In this document: positions 53,045 through 64,000 of the stretch, one piece after another
Position numbering within the stretch: position 1 is the stretch's first letter
Layout: each line of letters begins with the position of its first letter
From: Hirundichthys speculiger
Lineage: Eukaryota; Chordata; Actinopteri; Beloniformes; Exocoetidae
Assembly: GCA_018398805.1 (NCBI GenBank)
Contig: JAGFBZ010000936.1
Coordinates: 992,001 to 1,056,000 of the forward strand
Reading direction: 5' to 3'
DNA length: 64,000 nucleotides
Notes under the pieces: model-generated
Database searches by the model: none
Told to the model about the DNA's origin: nothing
What the model saw: only the letters and a program-made list of their open reading frames with translations
Made by a program: the position numbers and the translations under genes

Positions 53045-54939
53045 TTAACCTTTCGGTCGTGTTGGGGTCAAATCTGACCAATTTCCTACTTCCATCAATC
53101 ATAAATATTGTGTTTTACATTTGATTGTCTCAGGGCCTTATGATATCCTCCACACTAGCCATTTGAACATATATATAATTGCTGATCACCACTTTCTCTG
53201 GATTTTGACTAGTTTATTCAACTTTGTAACACCTGTGGTGTTCCCGGTCAAAAATGACCACCATAGGAAATTAATGGGTGACCCTAGATTGTGTTCATCC
53301 ATCAGATTGTACACAACCACAAATACACTACCACACACACACCACCCCACCCCACGTGAACCCCTTTCAGACTGAACAAATAGGTGTCTCCTCTTCCTAC
53401 CTCATTCCTGTGCTTATGTGCCCATCCCCCCACATGAACCACAGTTTCCAAACTAAATGTATAACAATAACACTTGTTCCAGATTTCAAAGTCAACAATT
53501 AGGTGTTTGTTATGAGAACCGTCTCTTTCCCAGGCTTATGTGCCCATCCCCCCACGTGAACCGCACTTTCCGATACAAAATGTATCATATCTTCTCAGAG
53601 ACCTCTTATATATAGTTTTTTTGTGTGCATTGCCCTCATTTTACTATGAACACATTGACTAGGTGCCCATCAGATGATTTCTTGTCAGAGAAGCTCTGGA
53701 CCTTTTTATTTCAACCTGATGAACAGGGGATTGAAGTTCAACTAGAAATAGAGGAGGATGTCTCAGAAATAGAAGACAACATTGATCCTGATTTTGATCC
53801 AGACCATTGTGAGACCGACCAGTCAACAGATGGCGAGGAAGAGGCTCCAGAGGAAGACATACCTGAGGAAAAGGCACCTGTGATATTCCAGTCCAAGAAT
53901 GGCAATTTGCTCTGGTATTCATCCACCCAGGAAAGAGGAGGCAGAGCAAGAGTAGAAAATATTGTTAGGATGCCGCTCCTGTGTGTGAAGACACATGCCC
54001 CCACCCCTACCCCCCACACACACACAAACAAATGATAGGCTCCTGGGTGGATGAATACCAGAGCAAATTGCCATCCTTGGACTGGAATATCACGAGACTG
54101 CTCCCACCGCTACACCGGGCTGTGGGCTCGAACGTGAATGTTCAGCACCGGTCAGCTCCCACCACTACACTGGGCTGTGGGAACTGTTCGGTGCTGAACA
54201 CTCACGTTCAGCACCGGACAGCTCCCACCACTTCAGCACCGGACAGCTCCCAAAAGCCCGGAGAAGTGGTGGGAGCTGTCCGGTTCTGAACGTGAATGGT
54301 CAGCACTGGACAGCTCCGATCACTTCTCTGGGCTTTGGGAGCTGTCCAGTGCTGAACGCGAATGTTCAGTAGTAGTAGTGGTGGGAGCTGTGCAGTGCTG
54401 AACATTCACGTTCGAGCCCACAGCCCGGTGTAGCGGTGGGAGCTGTCCCGTGATATTCCAGTCCAAGGATGGCAATTTGCTCTGGTATCCATCCACCCAG
54501 GAAAAAGGAGGAAGAGCAAGAGTAGAAAATATTGTTAGGATGCCATTCCTGTGTGTGAAGACACATGTGAAGACACAGCCCCCCCCCCCCCCCCCCCACC
54601 CCCACACCACACACACATACACACACACATACAAATGATAGGTTCATGTTGATGTGTGAATTTGGTCACTGTTTTGATTTTTGTTACTTTCTTTTTACAA
54701 TAAATGATCATTTTGGAATACAGTTGACTATTTCTGTGTCTATTTTATGTATATTCACTGCAGTTATTCATATAAACCAGTGGACTGAGACACTGTTTAC
54801 AGCTTAAAAAGGAGTTAAATAAAATTTGGTGTTAATCAGTGGTTTTTCTGTTAATGTAGGAGCAGTTAAAACAGACCGGTCAAATTTGACCGGGAACACT
54901 AAAGTAAGGGGGAAGAAACGAACACGACACAAAGGTTAA
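53045..54939. mobile_element. Non-autonomous piggyBac element
   Basis: TTAA flanks both sides (53045-53048 and 54936-54939). Inside, the ends are inverted repeats: CCTTTCGGTCGTGTT on the left, CCTTTGTGTCGTGTT as the reverse complement of the right. A 'ggtcaaattt(c)tgacc' motif lies near each end. The only coding remnant is a piggyBac transposase N-terminus at 53625-54035: acidic DPDFDPDHCE, then SKNGNLLW, ERGGRARVENIVRM, then runaway low-complexity sequence. The catalytic domain is absent. The interior at 53880-54570 is duplicated and folded back (separate entry). Confidence 0.9.
53879..54570. repeat. Direct and inverted duplications inside the piggyBac element
   Basis: A segment beginning 'gtgatattccagtccaag' occurs three times: forward at about 53879-54005, inverted at about 54041-54095, and forward at about 54448-54568. 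Around the centre, 54095-54145 and 54395-54445 ('acaccgggctgtgggctcg' against its complement) are inverted arms. Between them lie several near-repeats of 'cagcaccggacagctccca' in both orientations. The forward copies repeat the transposase-derived GGRARVENIVRM sequence. Confidence 0.85.
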
Positions 54940-56760
54940 GACTATTTTGATATTGTGAAGATTTTGGTTTATTAGAGCTCTGATAGAGTTCTTACATTGC
55001 ATTTATTTATTTATTACATTTTGTTTTTCCATTACCATCTGCATGTTGTGTTGATCTACTTCTTTCCGAGATTACACATTTTATATGCTTATTTCTGCAT
55101 ACTTGTGGTTATGTTTCTATTTCAATCTCACTAGAAATGCAAGATATGGAGTCTGAACGATGATAAAACAGAAAATGATATCAATTAAATTAATCATTCA
55201 CTCTAAATGGCTGGGTGAATTAAGTTTGAAATTAAAGCAATATCACTCTCACTTGTGATTTTTACATGATGTGTAGATGTAAATTACATCTACACGTAGA
55301 TGAACCAGAACAAAAAGCACAAGTGCTCCAACCTGCCACATGTTGCTTTGTGATGCAGATGCTGAGTCATAGCCAGCAATCAGAGTCTCTGCAGCGAAGT
55401 TCAACATCACGACACACTTCACCTTCCACTTTCACCAACGCATCCACTCATACTGACGTGGCCTCCCACGTTTCATATATGCTTCATATATGCCACTGCA
55501 CAATACCTGGACAAATGTTAGAGTGGGAAAAAAAACTTATACTCCACAGTCGTGCTCAGCACCCTCTCCTTCACCCACCGATGTTCCCACCCTCTTAAAA
55601 AAAATCAACATGCGCCAGCAGACGTGGATAATGCTGTAATTCCAACCCAAGTGTAGCCACAAGACATGTAAAATGGCACGAGAAAAGCCTATAAATTATT
55701 TCGTTTAGACAATAATTAACATGTGCAATAATATATATTTCCTCAGAGAGGAAAGTATCATCGAATAATACTCAAGTAATAGGCAATTATTTACATTTAA
55801 TTTGTGGTGATATTCCTAGCCGGTGTTATTATGAATGGCTGCTCGTTTTGCAAAGGCAATCTGACGTACAGCAAAGACTTTGCAGAAGCTCGCTAACACA
55901 GGCGACATTTCTGAAGCTGACAAGTGTTGCATTTCGGATCATCTCAGTGACGTCGACAGGAAACGTGTCCTAATAAGGCTCGGGCAGAACGAGATTCCCT
56001 CAGTTAGAGCGTTGCTATGCGACCAGGACCACGCAGACAGCAGTGCTGGCCATCCTGCGTCGCCCACGTTGACTATCAAACAGGGGATGCCACAAATTCC
56101 CTGCAACCTGTGTTACAGCGAGAGGGAGGTGGGGTCTCTACGTTGAGCTGATGTTTAACAAAACAAAGAACAAATCCTTTTAAAAATAACATTAAAAAAT
56201 AAAAACGAAAAAAAAAAAAGAAAAATATATTCTTAATTCCTTGCTGTCTCTTTCATGTATTGTAGAAACCCCACGAAAAATATTTAGGCCATTTTAATGG
56301 CACGGTCTTATGTAATACTTGAATTGGTAAATAATTCTGTAATTTTCTCGAAAGCTAGTTCACACTGGCGTAAAAATTATATCTAAAAGAAACTGTCTAT
56401 CAAACATAACTCGCTGTTCTGTGTGCTTTGGTTAATGATAAAGGGTTTAATCTGAGCCTTTTATGAAAGCGTGTGCGTGGTGGTGCTGTCCCCTTATTAA
56501 TTTCCAATTCGTCTCAGAACTTTAATAAATATAAAATGAATAACGTATAGGTTTTTAATACATTTGATTTTGTGTTGGTGGTATACTATACAGCCTAAAA
56601 CTTCATAGCTTATATTATGAAACCCTGTAGCTATAGTCTACTGAGAATAAGTAGTAGTGCTGTTCAGAGATAGACGAAGAATTGTGGGCATAATTGTTTT
56701 TTCTCCCTTCATGTAGATAAATCATTTTCTTGTGACGCTTCTGCTGTGGCCCGTTTCACA
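54940..56760. other. Intergenic, cd164l2 to gpr3
   Basis: AT-rich and without a recognised gene. A perfect 12-bp inverted repeat sits at 55271-55295. The open frame at 55880-56146 (about 88 codons) has no resemblance I can name. Confidence 0.45.
55271..55295. repeat. Perfect 12-bp palindrome
   Basis: gtgtagatgtaa and ttacatctacac are exact reverse complements around a single A. Confidence 0.9.
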
Positions 56761-57405
56761 CTTTGTTTCAGTTCGCGGGACACCTCCCAGTGAGTCATCC
56801 TGGAGCGTTTCAGCACCGCGGACAGCGCCAGCCCCGGTCCTGTTTACAGTGTGTGGTCCAGTGTGTGGTCCAGTGTGTGGTCCTGGCCAACACAATACAG
56901 TATAGCCTCCTCTCATTCACTGAGCCTGGGGATCTAAGAAAGGTGTGTGCGTTGGAGTGGGGCGTCTGTTGGGGGTTATCATTTACAAGAAAACAGAACA
57001 GTGTGGACCGCAGTGGGAGGAGCGACAGAGATGCCGCATTTTTCTGAATGAAATTACACCTCATACACCCCCAGCCTCCCTCTCCCATCTTCGCCGCATC
57101 CGAAAATGGTCTCTGATTGGGCGAGCCTCCCAGGCGCTGACGTCAAACTTGGTCTCTTGTGGATGGGTCCCGCGCAAGAGCATCCATTCTGCCTCCTGTG
57201 AGCCTTCTGGAGGGATTGAAGAAGAGGAGATACAAGAGATGCCAGATAAAAGTTTGGAGCAAGCCTGACGAAGGCAAGAGAACGGTTACTGCATTTGTTT
57301 CTACTGGGGAAGAATTGCATCATCGCTACCATTTGGCTTGGATCTGATAAAACAAGAGATCAAATCTGTTGAACTCTCGCTAAAGGACGGACTCGTTACA
57401 ATAAG
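56761..57405 (+). promoter_or_regulatory. gpr3: gpr3 promoter and non-coding first exon
   Basis: GC-richer than its surroundings. It includes three perfect tandem copies of a 12-bp unit agtgtgtggtcc (56848-56883), a CCAAT box in reverse (ctgattgg, about 57112-57119) and a full palindromic CRE TGACGTCA (57138-57145). A probable 5' UTR exon ends at 57405 with donor GTAAGC; it would join the acceptor gtcgtag at 58869, 28 bases before the ATG. The transcription start cannot be fixed. A leader exon before a single coding exon is also the human GPR3 arrangement. Confidence 0.6.
57138..57145. promoter_or_regulatory. cAMP response element TGACGTCA
   Basis: Perfect 8-base palindromic CRE about 260 bases upstream of the leader-exon donor of gpr3. 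Confidence 0.65.
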
Positions 57406-58869
57406 GTAAGCGTAATAATTCAATAGTTAAATGCATTGATTACTTATCCAAGATATGGGAACGTCTTCGTGTGTGGATGTGTTGGGGAACATCCTATATG
57501 GTGCAGTGGAGCTGCAATTGTGTTACACAACACGATGAGGTGGGAAATACCTTTCCCTCGCTCTGGGATTGGCCAGTAGGAGGATGAAAGAAAGACTGGT
57601 TCCGCTGATGCTTCCCCTATTTTAACTGGACAAAAAAAATAACGGAATAATATTACATTAACATTTAAGCGTTATCCTTACAACATAGTATTCCCTAATT
57701 AGACGTGGAGTACATTTGGACATGGATGATGCATACCAGAGAGCACGAGCATCCCAACCTCGTAATAACCGAATTCCTTGCTTGAGATTAATTGCAGCTT
57801 CTTATTTAAGAAATGGAGGCGCGCATGGTACATCTAGACTCTGCTCGAGGTTTGCACTGTGTTTTGTTCCTCTTGTTGAACACCATGTTTGAACATGAGG
57901 AAGAGATAAACTCAGGCTGTAGCTCAGAGAATCATGCAGAAGTGGAATGTGACTCAGACACGTTATAAATCTTATTTACGGTATTTGAAAAGCTCCGAAG
58001 AGGAGATTTACAGTGACGTTCTTGTTTATTGGTGCATTAATCTGTCAATAACTATTCCGACGCATTGAACAAATTTATTGATTAGTTAATCGGCGTGAGG
58101 TTCCCACGGACTGTGACGTAACGGATACTTACAACAAACGACAAAAATGTGAATACAAATGTGATGTTTCATTCCCTGTAAAAAATATTTAAAAGGAACA
58201 GTTTCCAAATGGATGTTTGAGAGATTATATATTTTCAAGAGTGCATGCAGTTTCAGTATCTTTACAAATGATAAAAGGCAAGAGAGAACATACATTTACC
58301 ACAAGCAACTCTTTTTGTCTTATGCTAATGGAATATTTTCTGTAGCTCAAGTGCATTAGATCAGTGATTCCCAAAGTCTGGGTCCGCGGCCCCCTGGTGG
58401 GCCGTCGCGGTACTGCAGGTGGGCCGTGAGAGCTCATTAAAATTAAACGAAATATGTTTTAAATTCTCGATCTTTTTAAAAAAAATGTTTTTAATTACCG
58501 TAAAATATTAACGACATGATTTAAAAACCATTAAGAAGTAACAAAACAAACCAGTTAAGTGTTATTCTACTGTCATCTTAACTTAATATGACAAGTGTCA
58601 CCTTATTTGTTGACCTCTTACATTAATATGTGAACGTAGTTTCTAGTCCTGGATGTTGATCACAGTTGTGATTAAAGGTTTCGGTGGGCCGAAACACACA
58701 TTTCAAATTGGGCCTTGGTATTCTGAAGTTTGGGAATGGCTGCTGTAGATTAATGGAGTGCATTGAGTGCACAGAGGTCCAGTTTGCCTGTTTAATGGAC
58801 AAATTAAGATGCAGTTATGAATCATCAAAACTAATGAAACGTTTTTCTTCCTCTATGCTTCTGTCGTAG
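57406..58869 (+). other. gpr3 intron with a hAT-like remnant
   Basis: Inferred intron of 1,464 bases between the leader exon and the coding exon. Nothing conserved apart from the repeat at 58362-58747. Confidence 0.55.
58362..58747. mobile_element. hAT-like non-autonomous remnant
   Basis: Starts 'cagtgattcccaaagtctgg' and ends 'gtttgggaatggctgct'. These are approximate inverted ends of the CAGTGGTTCCCAAAC type common in hAT derivatives. 'gtgggccg' motifs lie inside both ends. Confidence 0.6.
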
Positions 58870-58897
58870 ATTGCTCCGGTGTTACTGTTGAGAAACC

Positions 58898-59891
58898 ATG
58901 ATCCTCAACGTCTCAGACCCAGGCTGGGATGAGTCCTCAGGTATGGACTCTTTCCTCCCCCTGGACCAACAGGACACCACATCTTCAACTGAAGTCCCGC
59001 CTCTCACCATGTGGGGCGTGGCCCTCTGTGTTTCGGGAACGCTTATCGCCACCGAGAACGCAATTGTTGTCACCACCATCTTGGCCACCCCATCTCTTCG
59101 AGCCCCTGTCTTCTTGCTGCTTGCCAGCCTTGGCCTGGCTGATCTCCTGTCAGGTGTGGCACTCATCCTGCACTTCCTCTTCCGATTCTGTGTGGAGCCC
59201 AGTGATTGGTCAGAACTGCTGACCTCAGGACTGCTGGTGACATCACTGACTGCCTCTCTCTGTAGCCTCATGGGTGTTGCTCTAGATAGATATCTGTCTC
59301 TGAGCCACGCCCTCACCTATGGCTCCGGCCAATCACGTCGCAGAGCTGCCACCCTACTGCTGCTGGTATGGTTGGGTGCATGTGTTATTGGAGCAGGGGC
59401 CAGCGATGGGATGGCACTGTCTGGAGGAGCCACAGTCCTGTTCTGTTGCACGACCTCTGACCCGGACATATCTATCACTGTTATGTGGTGGCTTCCTTGT
59501 GGTTGTCATTGTAACTTTGCAACTATATGCTGGGATCTGTCGTGTGGCAAGGCGGCATGCCCACGCCATTGCTACCCAGAGGCACTTCCTCCCCAACAAC
59601 CAGCCATATGCAAGCAAACACGGCACTGGACGGGGCTTCTCTCGCTTGATCCTTGTCTTAAGTGTGTTTGTGGGCTGCTGGATGCCTTTCTCTCTCTGGG
59701 GGCTGCTAGGAGATGCTTCCAGCCCTCCTCTGTACACCTATGCCACCTTGGTACCAGCAGCAGGCAGCTCCCTGCTTAACCCCATACTCTACAGTCTGAG
59801 ACACAAAGACATTCGCAAGGTGCTGCTCCACGCCTGCTGCCCACACAGATGCTCACACAACACACACATTCACTACCCTGTGGATGTGTAG
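58898..59891 (+). CDS. gpr3: G protein-coupled receptor 3 (GPR3), one extra base
   Basis: Class A orphan receptor of the GPR3/6/12 group, known for ligand-independent Gs activation and cAMP production at the cell surface. Single coding exon, start ATG after the acceptor at 58869. N-glycosylation site NVS at residue 4; TM1 CVSGTLIATENAIVV; TM2 LASLGLADLLSGVALI; DRYLSL at about 130; TM6 CWMPFSLWGLLGDA; SPPLYTYATL; TM7 NPILYSLRH; Cys-rich palmitoylatable tail; ends PVDV. The LLGDA-SPPLYTY stretch favours GPR3 over GPR6 and GPR12. The frame breaks at GGGG 59396-59399: one G too many. Upstream reads GACVIGAG and downstream PAMGWHCLEE in the next frame. Without it the length is 330 aa, the same as human GPR3. 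Likely an assembly insertion rather than a dead gene. Confidence 0.92.
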
Positions 59892-60915
59892 ACTGGCAAC
59901 CTCACTGAAGTCAAAGCAACACACAATCTATGCCAGACATATCACTGTTTCCACTGTGCCAAGACACACAATAGCTGCACCAACTACCACCTACGCCCAG
60001 ATTATGAAGCCCCTCTCACACACAAACACACACACACACTCCTGCACATCCAAGCAGCACTTTTCAGAGATGAAATTCTTCGCTGAATCAGAATGTACCG
60101 AACTGTCGTGGCTGGCAGCCAACTTGGGACTAAATGTACTGTCCTGTGTGTTCTTTGTGCCTGTCAAGTAGCTCCACTGGATCCCCCAGAATAAAACAAT
60201 CACAGAGATGTTACATGTATGGAGAAAATACATGAGTTTTAATTAGAAGTCTAACAGACTGACGACATATGTGATCCAAAGTGCAGTTTTATTTACTTGA
60301 ATGTCTGGAAAACACAATGTTCTAGATCTTTGGAATTATATTTTGCACATGCTGATAATGGCACTTTGAAAGGTACTGACCATATGTTTGTGTCGCACAA
60401 CCTTTTTGAAATGGATGAATATTTTATACTGATAAATAATAAATCTGCTTTTTTTTCTACTGGATGATGTCAGCACTGTTCTCCTTACTGCTGCTAAAGC
60501 TTTTAGTGTTCATCTCTTTCTGTCTCACTCTTGACACCATCTGCTTCTACCATTCCTGTATCCTAAATTATTTGGTACCAGTGCAACCTGACATTTTATC
60601 AGTCTCTTTGCATGCACCACATCCCTTTAAAATCTATAAAGCAGCCAAGGCACGAGGAAACAGTGATTATGCAATCATCTCCTACTCATTCTCTTGACCC
60701 TGAACTTAATCAATTTTCAAACTCCCCACACAGTCAGCATCAGGCACTGTCAAAATGTGTCCACCAGATATAAACAGGGTGAGTCATGGATAAGGAGGAC
60801 TCTTTTGCCAAGGTTTTTTACTTGGCTGCTTATTTCAGACATTATAGTGCACACACACACAACAAAACAAAAACATTCCTAAAAACAAACAAACACTAAA
60901 CAATAATTGAAATTG
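59892..60915. other. gpr3 3' UTR and gap to wasf2
   Basis: A poly(A) signal AATAAA at 60190-60195 lies about 300 bases past the gpr3 stop, and further aataaa motifs lie near 60436-60450. No other gene seen. Confidence 0.5.
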
Positions 60916-62028
60916 ACTTTATATTTATTGAAATAAATCATTTGGAAACTTAAGGCAGGAGAAGCAGAACTTTGGTATGTAACACCAAAGTTCACACCAA
61001 AGCAGGTGTAAAATAAAAGGCACTTATAATTTGATTTATCAAAGAAAGCTGTCAAAGGTTTAGGCAGCTCATCAGTGAGGCATAACAAATGAATTACAAA
61101 TACAGATATGCAGTATGAAAAGGCACTGGGTAAGGCAAAAGACAAGGTTCTATTAGTAATAGAAGCACCAGACCCCAATTCATCCCCAGAACATCTTAAT
61201 TCCATGGATAGAGAGAGATAAAGGAAAGAACCCCAATAAAGGTAACACACATTACACAGAAAATCTTTTTGTTTTTGTGGAAAATGTCTGCATGTTCTAA
61301 ATGGCATTCTCGGTATCTGACATGATCCACCACCTTTCCTAGTTTGCTTTTGAGCTTCAACACTGGCTCCAATAATTGCCACATAAAAAAGACAAATGTA
61401 AAAGTGAGACAAGAAAAAAAAAACAACTTTGTCTTAAAAGGGATTTGAACTGATAACATCATTAAACTTAAGTAATGATCATTCAAAATGTAATACAAAC
61501 TTTACATTTATTACATACTCCATGAGTGAGCAAGAAGTGTTTTAAGTCAACACCTCGTGTCTTTAATATGAGGACATACAGCTATTGTGGATTGAAGAGG
61601 CTGCATGCGTGTGTACTAAATGTACTACATACAGCTGGCAGTAAAAAATACCTGCTTCTAACAAGTAATATGAAGATGAAAACAACGATGCTGACACAAT
61701 GCTCAGGCAAGACATCCATCACATAATATCTCTTAGATCAATAACAGTGGTGTGTTGCCAGGGAAACCAGTTCCAAACTGGGATACAAGTAGACACACTA
61801 GCGTTCCTTTCTCACTCTTTGGACCTTCGTGCCTGACATGAGTAAGTTTGAATAAATGTAAAGAAAATGCTCAAGGAATGTAACTTGAAATGCATCGCAA
61901 GTACATAATACTTGGACACACTCCGACTTGCATAGAAAAACAGCGTTGAAAACTGTAATCTGAAAGGAAATGAAAAGACGTCAAAGAAAGAAAACAAAGC
62001 TGGTAGTGAAGGTGAAAATGGATGTTGA
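60916..62028 (-). other. wasf2: Probable wasf2 3' UTR
   Basis: Runs from the wasf2 stop to a TTTATT (AATAAA on the gene strand) near 60920. Open frames here are short and unlike any protein I know. The extent is inferred. Confidence 0.5.
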
Positions 62029-63892
62029 TCAATCAGACCACTCGTCATCGTCGAACTCTGAGGAGTCATCCTCACTGTCGCTGCACTCCACAGCAATACG
62101 GCGTGACAAGATAGCAGCCACATCATTACCAAAGTGATCCCTCTTCTCCTGCTTCACGCTGTGCCTCCACTTTACGCAGGTTAAAACCTAAAAGAAAAAA
62201 AAAAAAAGGTTAGGATGACGGAGCATTGGCACAACAGGTTCCATAAAAACAATAATGAACTAAACTGTTAGAAAAGCATCATAGCAAACTAATGTAATAC
62301 ACTTGCACACTTTAATAATATCCGTCTCACTTTCTACTGCAACAATGTAACTTTCTCTTCCTACAATGTCTCACCTTGTCGGATAGCCTGCAGCAGGTCA
62401 CTGCGACCATCACTAGCAGGTGCTGGCTGAGGTTTTGGAGCAGAGCTGGGCGCTGCACCACTACTGGAGGGTGGAGGAGGAGGAGCAGCAGAAGAGTCAA
62501 AGGATGGAGGGGGAGGGCCGGGGGGAGGGGGGGGAGGTGGAGGGGGCGGTGGACCACCATCTGCAGGCATAGGTGGCGGGGGGGGAAGAGAAGCAGGGGA
62601 GATGGCAGGTGGCTCAGGTGGGGGTGCAGGTGGGGAGGGATAAGAGGTAGAAGAGGAAGAAGGTGGAGGAGGGGAAGGAGGGGTGTCAAAGCCAGGGGGT
62701 GGTGGGGGGACCCCAAAACCAGAGGGTGGAGGAGGGGGAGGAGGTGCAGGGGGAGGAGAGAGGGTGGGACGGGGGCTTGTTGGAGAGGAAGCCATCGGGG
62801 GAGCCGGAGGTGGGTGGCTGGGACTCAACATGCTGGTACGCTTCTGGCCCGGTGCTCCATTGTACCTGCATGTGAAGGAGATGTTAGGTGAATTCATCAC
62901 AATGATGTCATGGAGACTTCACTTCCACAGACTGTGACTCTCAAAATCAATAGTTGTGATACTGGTGCGACAGGTCGGACACAAGACAAGCGTGACAGTG
63001 AAGCTCAGGGCTAACAGAGCTAACAGAGCCAAGACGTGACAGAGGAATTATGAGAATTTTGACTTGAGTTGTACCTGCTGGCTGGCCCTTAATTATTTCA
63101 GCACCCCAATGTGAGCTCTGGTTTTTAAACTGTCTTGGTCAGTTTAGTGCATCACTCAGACGGTGCCTGAATGACACGTCAGGTACAAAATGTCTGTGGC
63201 TGAACCGCAAATTACAGAATTGTAAGTGAGAATAAAATTATTTATCAAGTATTTTTTACATCAGTCTGGCATGTTAGAGCCTCCAGACTAGGTACCGTTT
63301 GTTCTTTCACACTGTAATAAAATGTTTTGAGGGTTGTTGAGAGTAATTTGTGTCCAAATTTACACAAAGTACTTAACCCGAACTCAAAAAAAAACGCACA
63401 CTCCGTGAAAGTGAGTAGATTTGAACTGAGTGGTTCTCTCACCCCCTGAAACAAGTTGCTAAAAGAAAAGATTAAAATCCATGGTTGAACAGGGAGTAAA
63501 CTGTCTGTGGTATTTAGGCCAAATTATGTAACAGGCATTTTATTACGACTGCAGGAAAAAAATGTCAACTTGTACACACACACACAAAAAAAAGGCTTCA
63601 GTTTCTGCGCAGAGACTACCAAAGTCACTCATATGCAATAAGCATTCACACATTTAAATGTTCTTGCACAGCTAGCAGGGGCAGGAACATGCCAGCAGCA
63701 TGTGTGGGCTTGCAAACATGATGCTACAGTACGTACGCCATGTCTGGAGGTGGAGGAGGAAGGAAGTCATCAGCAGGTGGAGGGAGAGGGGAGCCGGGGT
63801 CGTAAGCGTAGGAGCCTGTACTCAGCTCGAGGCCTTCAGAAGTGAAGCCATCTCCTGATCCGATACTGCCATTCAGACCCTCAGACGAGTTC
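62029..63892 (-). CDS. wasf2: WASF2 (WAVE2), last three coding exons, partial
   Basis: WAVE-complex subunit that activates Arp2/3 downstream of Rac. Exons: 63737-63892, 62375-62865, 62029-62187; the 5' part lies beyond the right edge. Exon 1 of these reads [24 protein letters not shown]. The next is the proline-rich region (long P runs with S/A/G) ending in the WH2 start [10 protein letters not shown]. The last holds the rest of WH2 ([11 protein letters not shown]), the central region [14 protein letters not shown] and the acidic tail [10 protein letters not shown] with the Trp that contacts Arp2/3. Phases close only if one base in the last exon is extra: the frame shifts at about 62150-62154 between AQRE and QEKRD. 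WASF2 rather than WASF1 or WASF3, by the EKRD...NDVA sequence and linkage to gpr3. Confidence 0.9.
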
Positions 63893-63937
63893 CTTAAACC
63901 AAAGACGAGGCATTACCATCAGTCCAGAAAAATCACA

Positions 63938-64000
63938 ATTAATCGCATTTTTTCCCTGATTAATCGCATTGTATACGCAAAATCAAATAATGAATTCAAA
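63938..64000. mobile_element. Copy of the 49813-50957 element, cut by the window edge
   Basis: 'cacaattaatcgcatt...ccctgattaatcgcattgtatacgcaaaatcaaataatgaattc' is the reverse complement of the stretch ending the element at about 50850-50915, with small differences. It lies in a wasf2 intron. Confidence 0.75.

Noticed and set aside
53625..54035. Intact piggyBac-derived host gene
   Set aside because: Only the transposase N-terminus is present, it runs into low-complexity sequence, and it lies inside intact piggyBac ends, so it is a non-autonomous element.
55880..56146. 88-codon plus-strand frame near gpr3
   Set aside because: No start context, domain or splice evidence; likely chance in a GC-richer patch.
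58898..59891. gpr3 and pex1 called as pseudogenes
   Set aside because: Each break is a single extra base with full conservation on both sides and no further decay; an assembly error explains this more simply.
62376..62891. 171-codon plus-strand frame rich in Gly, Arg and Trp
   Set aside because: It is the antisense of the wasf2 proline-rich exon, whose splice sites and domain order are clear.

Overview
This is a piece of a ray-finned (teleost) fish nuclear genome. The evidence is compact vertebrate split genes with GT-AG introns, fish-type interspersed repeats (L2-like LINE fragments, a tRNA-derived SINE, Tc1/mariner MITEs, a non-autonomous piggyBac element, hAT-like remnants) and many (TA)n, (CA)n and GATA/GACA microsatellites. 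I see no bacterial, organellar or exogenous viral sequence.

Seven protein-coding genes can be supported by reading exons, splice sites and reading phase. Left to right they are: the last two coding exons of elmo1 (+, 2260-3225); all 24 exons of pex1 (-, 14409-26779); rbm48 (+, 27036-29310), head to head with pex1 over a 256-bp shared promoter; a synaptotagmin-like gene, best matched to sytl1 (-, 31265-40666, 14 coding exons); cd164l2 (-, 49211-52179, 6 exons); gpr3 (+, one coding exon at 58898-59891 with a non-coding exon upstream); and the last three coding exons of wasf2 (-, 62029-63892, running off the right edge). sytl1-cd164l2-gpr3-wasf2 matches the human 1p36.11 neighbourhood, although MAP3K6 and FCN3 are not seen. 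pex1-rbm48 matches human 7q21 and elmo1 human 7p14. The window therefore joins two ancestral vertebrate blocks, with the junction in the 2 kb between rbm48 and sytl1.

The genes do not form one pathway. elmo1 and wasf2 act on Rac/actin, pex1 on peroxisome receptor recycling, rbm48 on minor-spliceosome function, sytl1 on Rab27 vesicle docking, cd164l2 is a small sialomucin-like membrane protein, and gpr3 is a constitutively Gs-active receptor.

The clearest anomaly is that pex1 (twice), gpr3 (once) and wasf2 (once) each carry an apparent single extra base in otherwise conserved coding sequence. All four are +1 and three can be placed at a short homopolymer, which suggests residual assembly insertions rather than gene death. 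Other noteworthy structure: a MITE nested inside a SINE, a near-identical MITE pair within sytl1, a fold-back duplicated interior in a piggyBac element, a 1.36-kb GATA/GACA/TACA satellite in a sytl1 intron, three (TA)n tracts in cd164l2 (one split by a transposon), a 47-base poly-C run, and an exact YY1-type motif over the rbm48 start codon. I found no convincing undescribed biological system; the window reads as an ordinary, repeat-rich fish locus.
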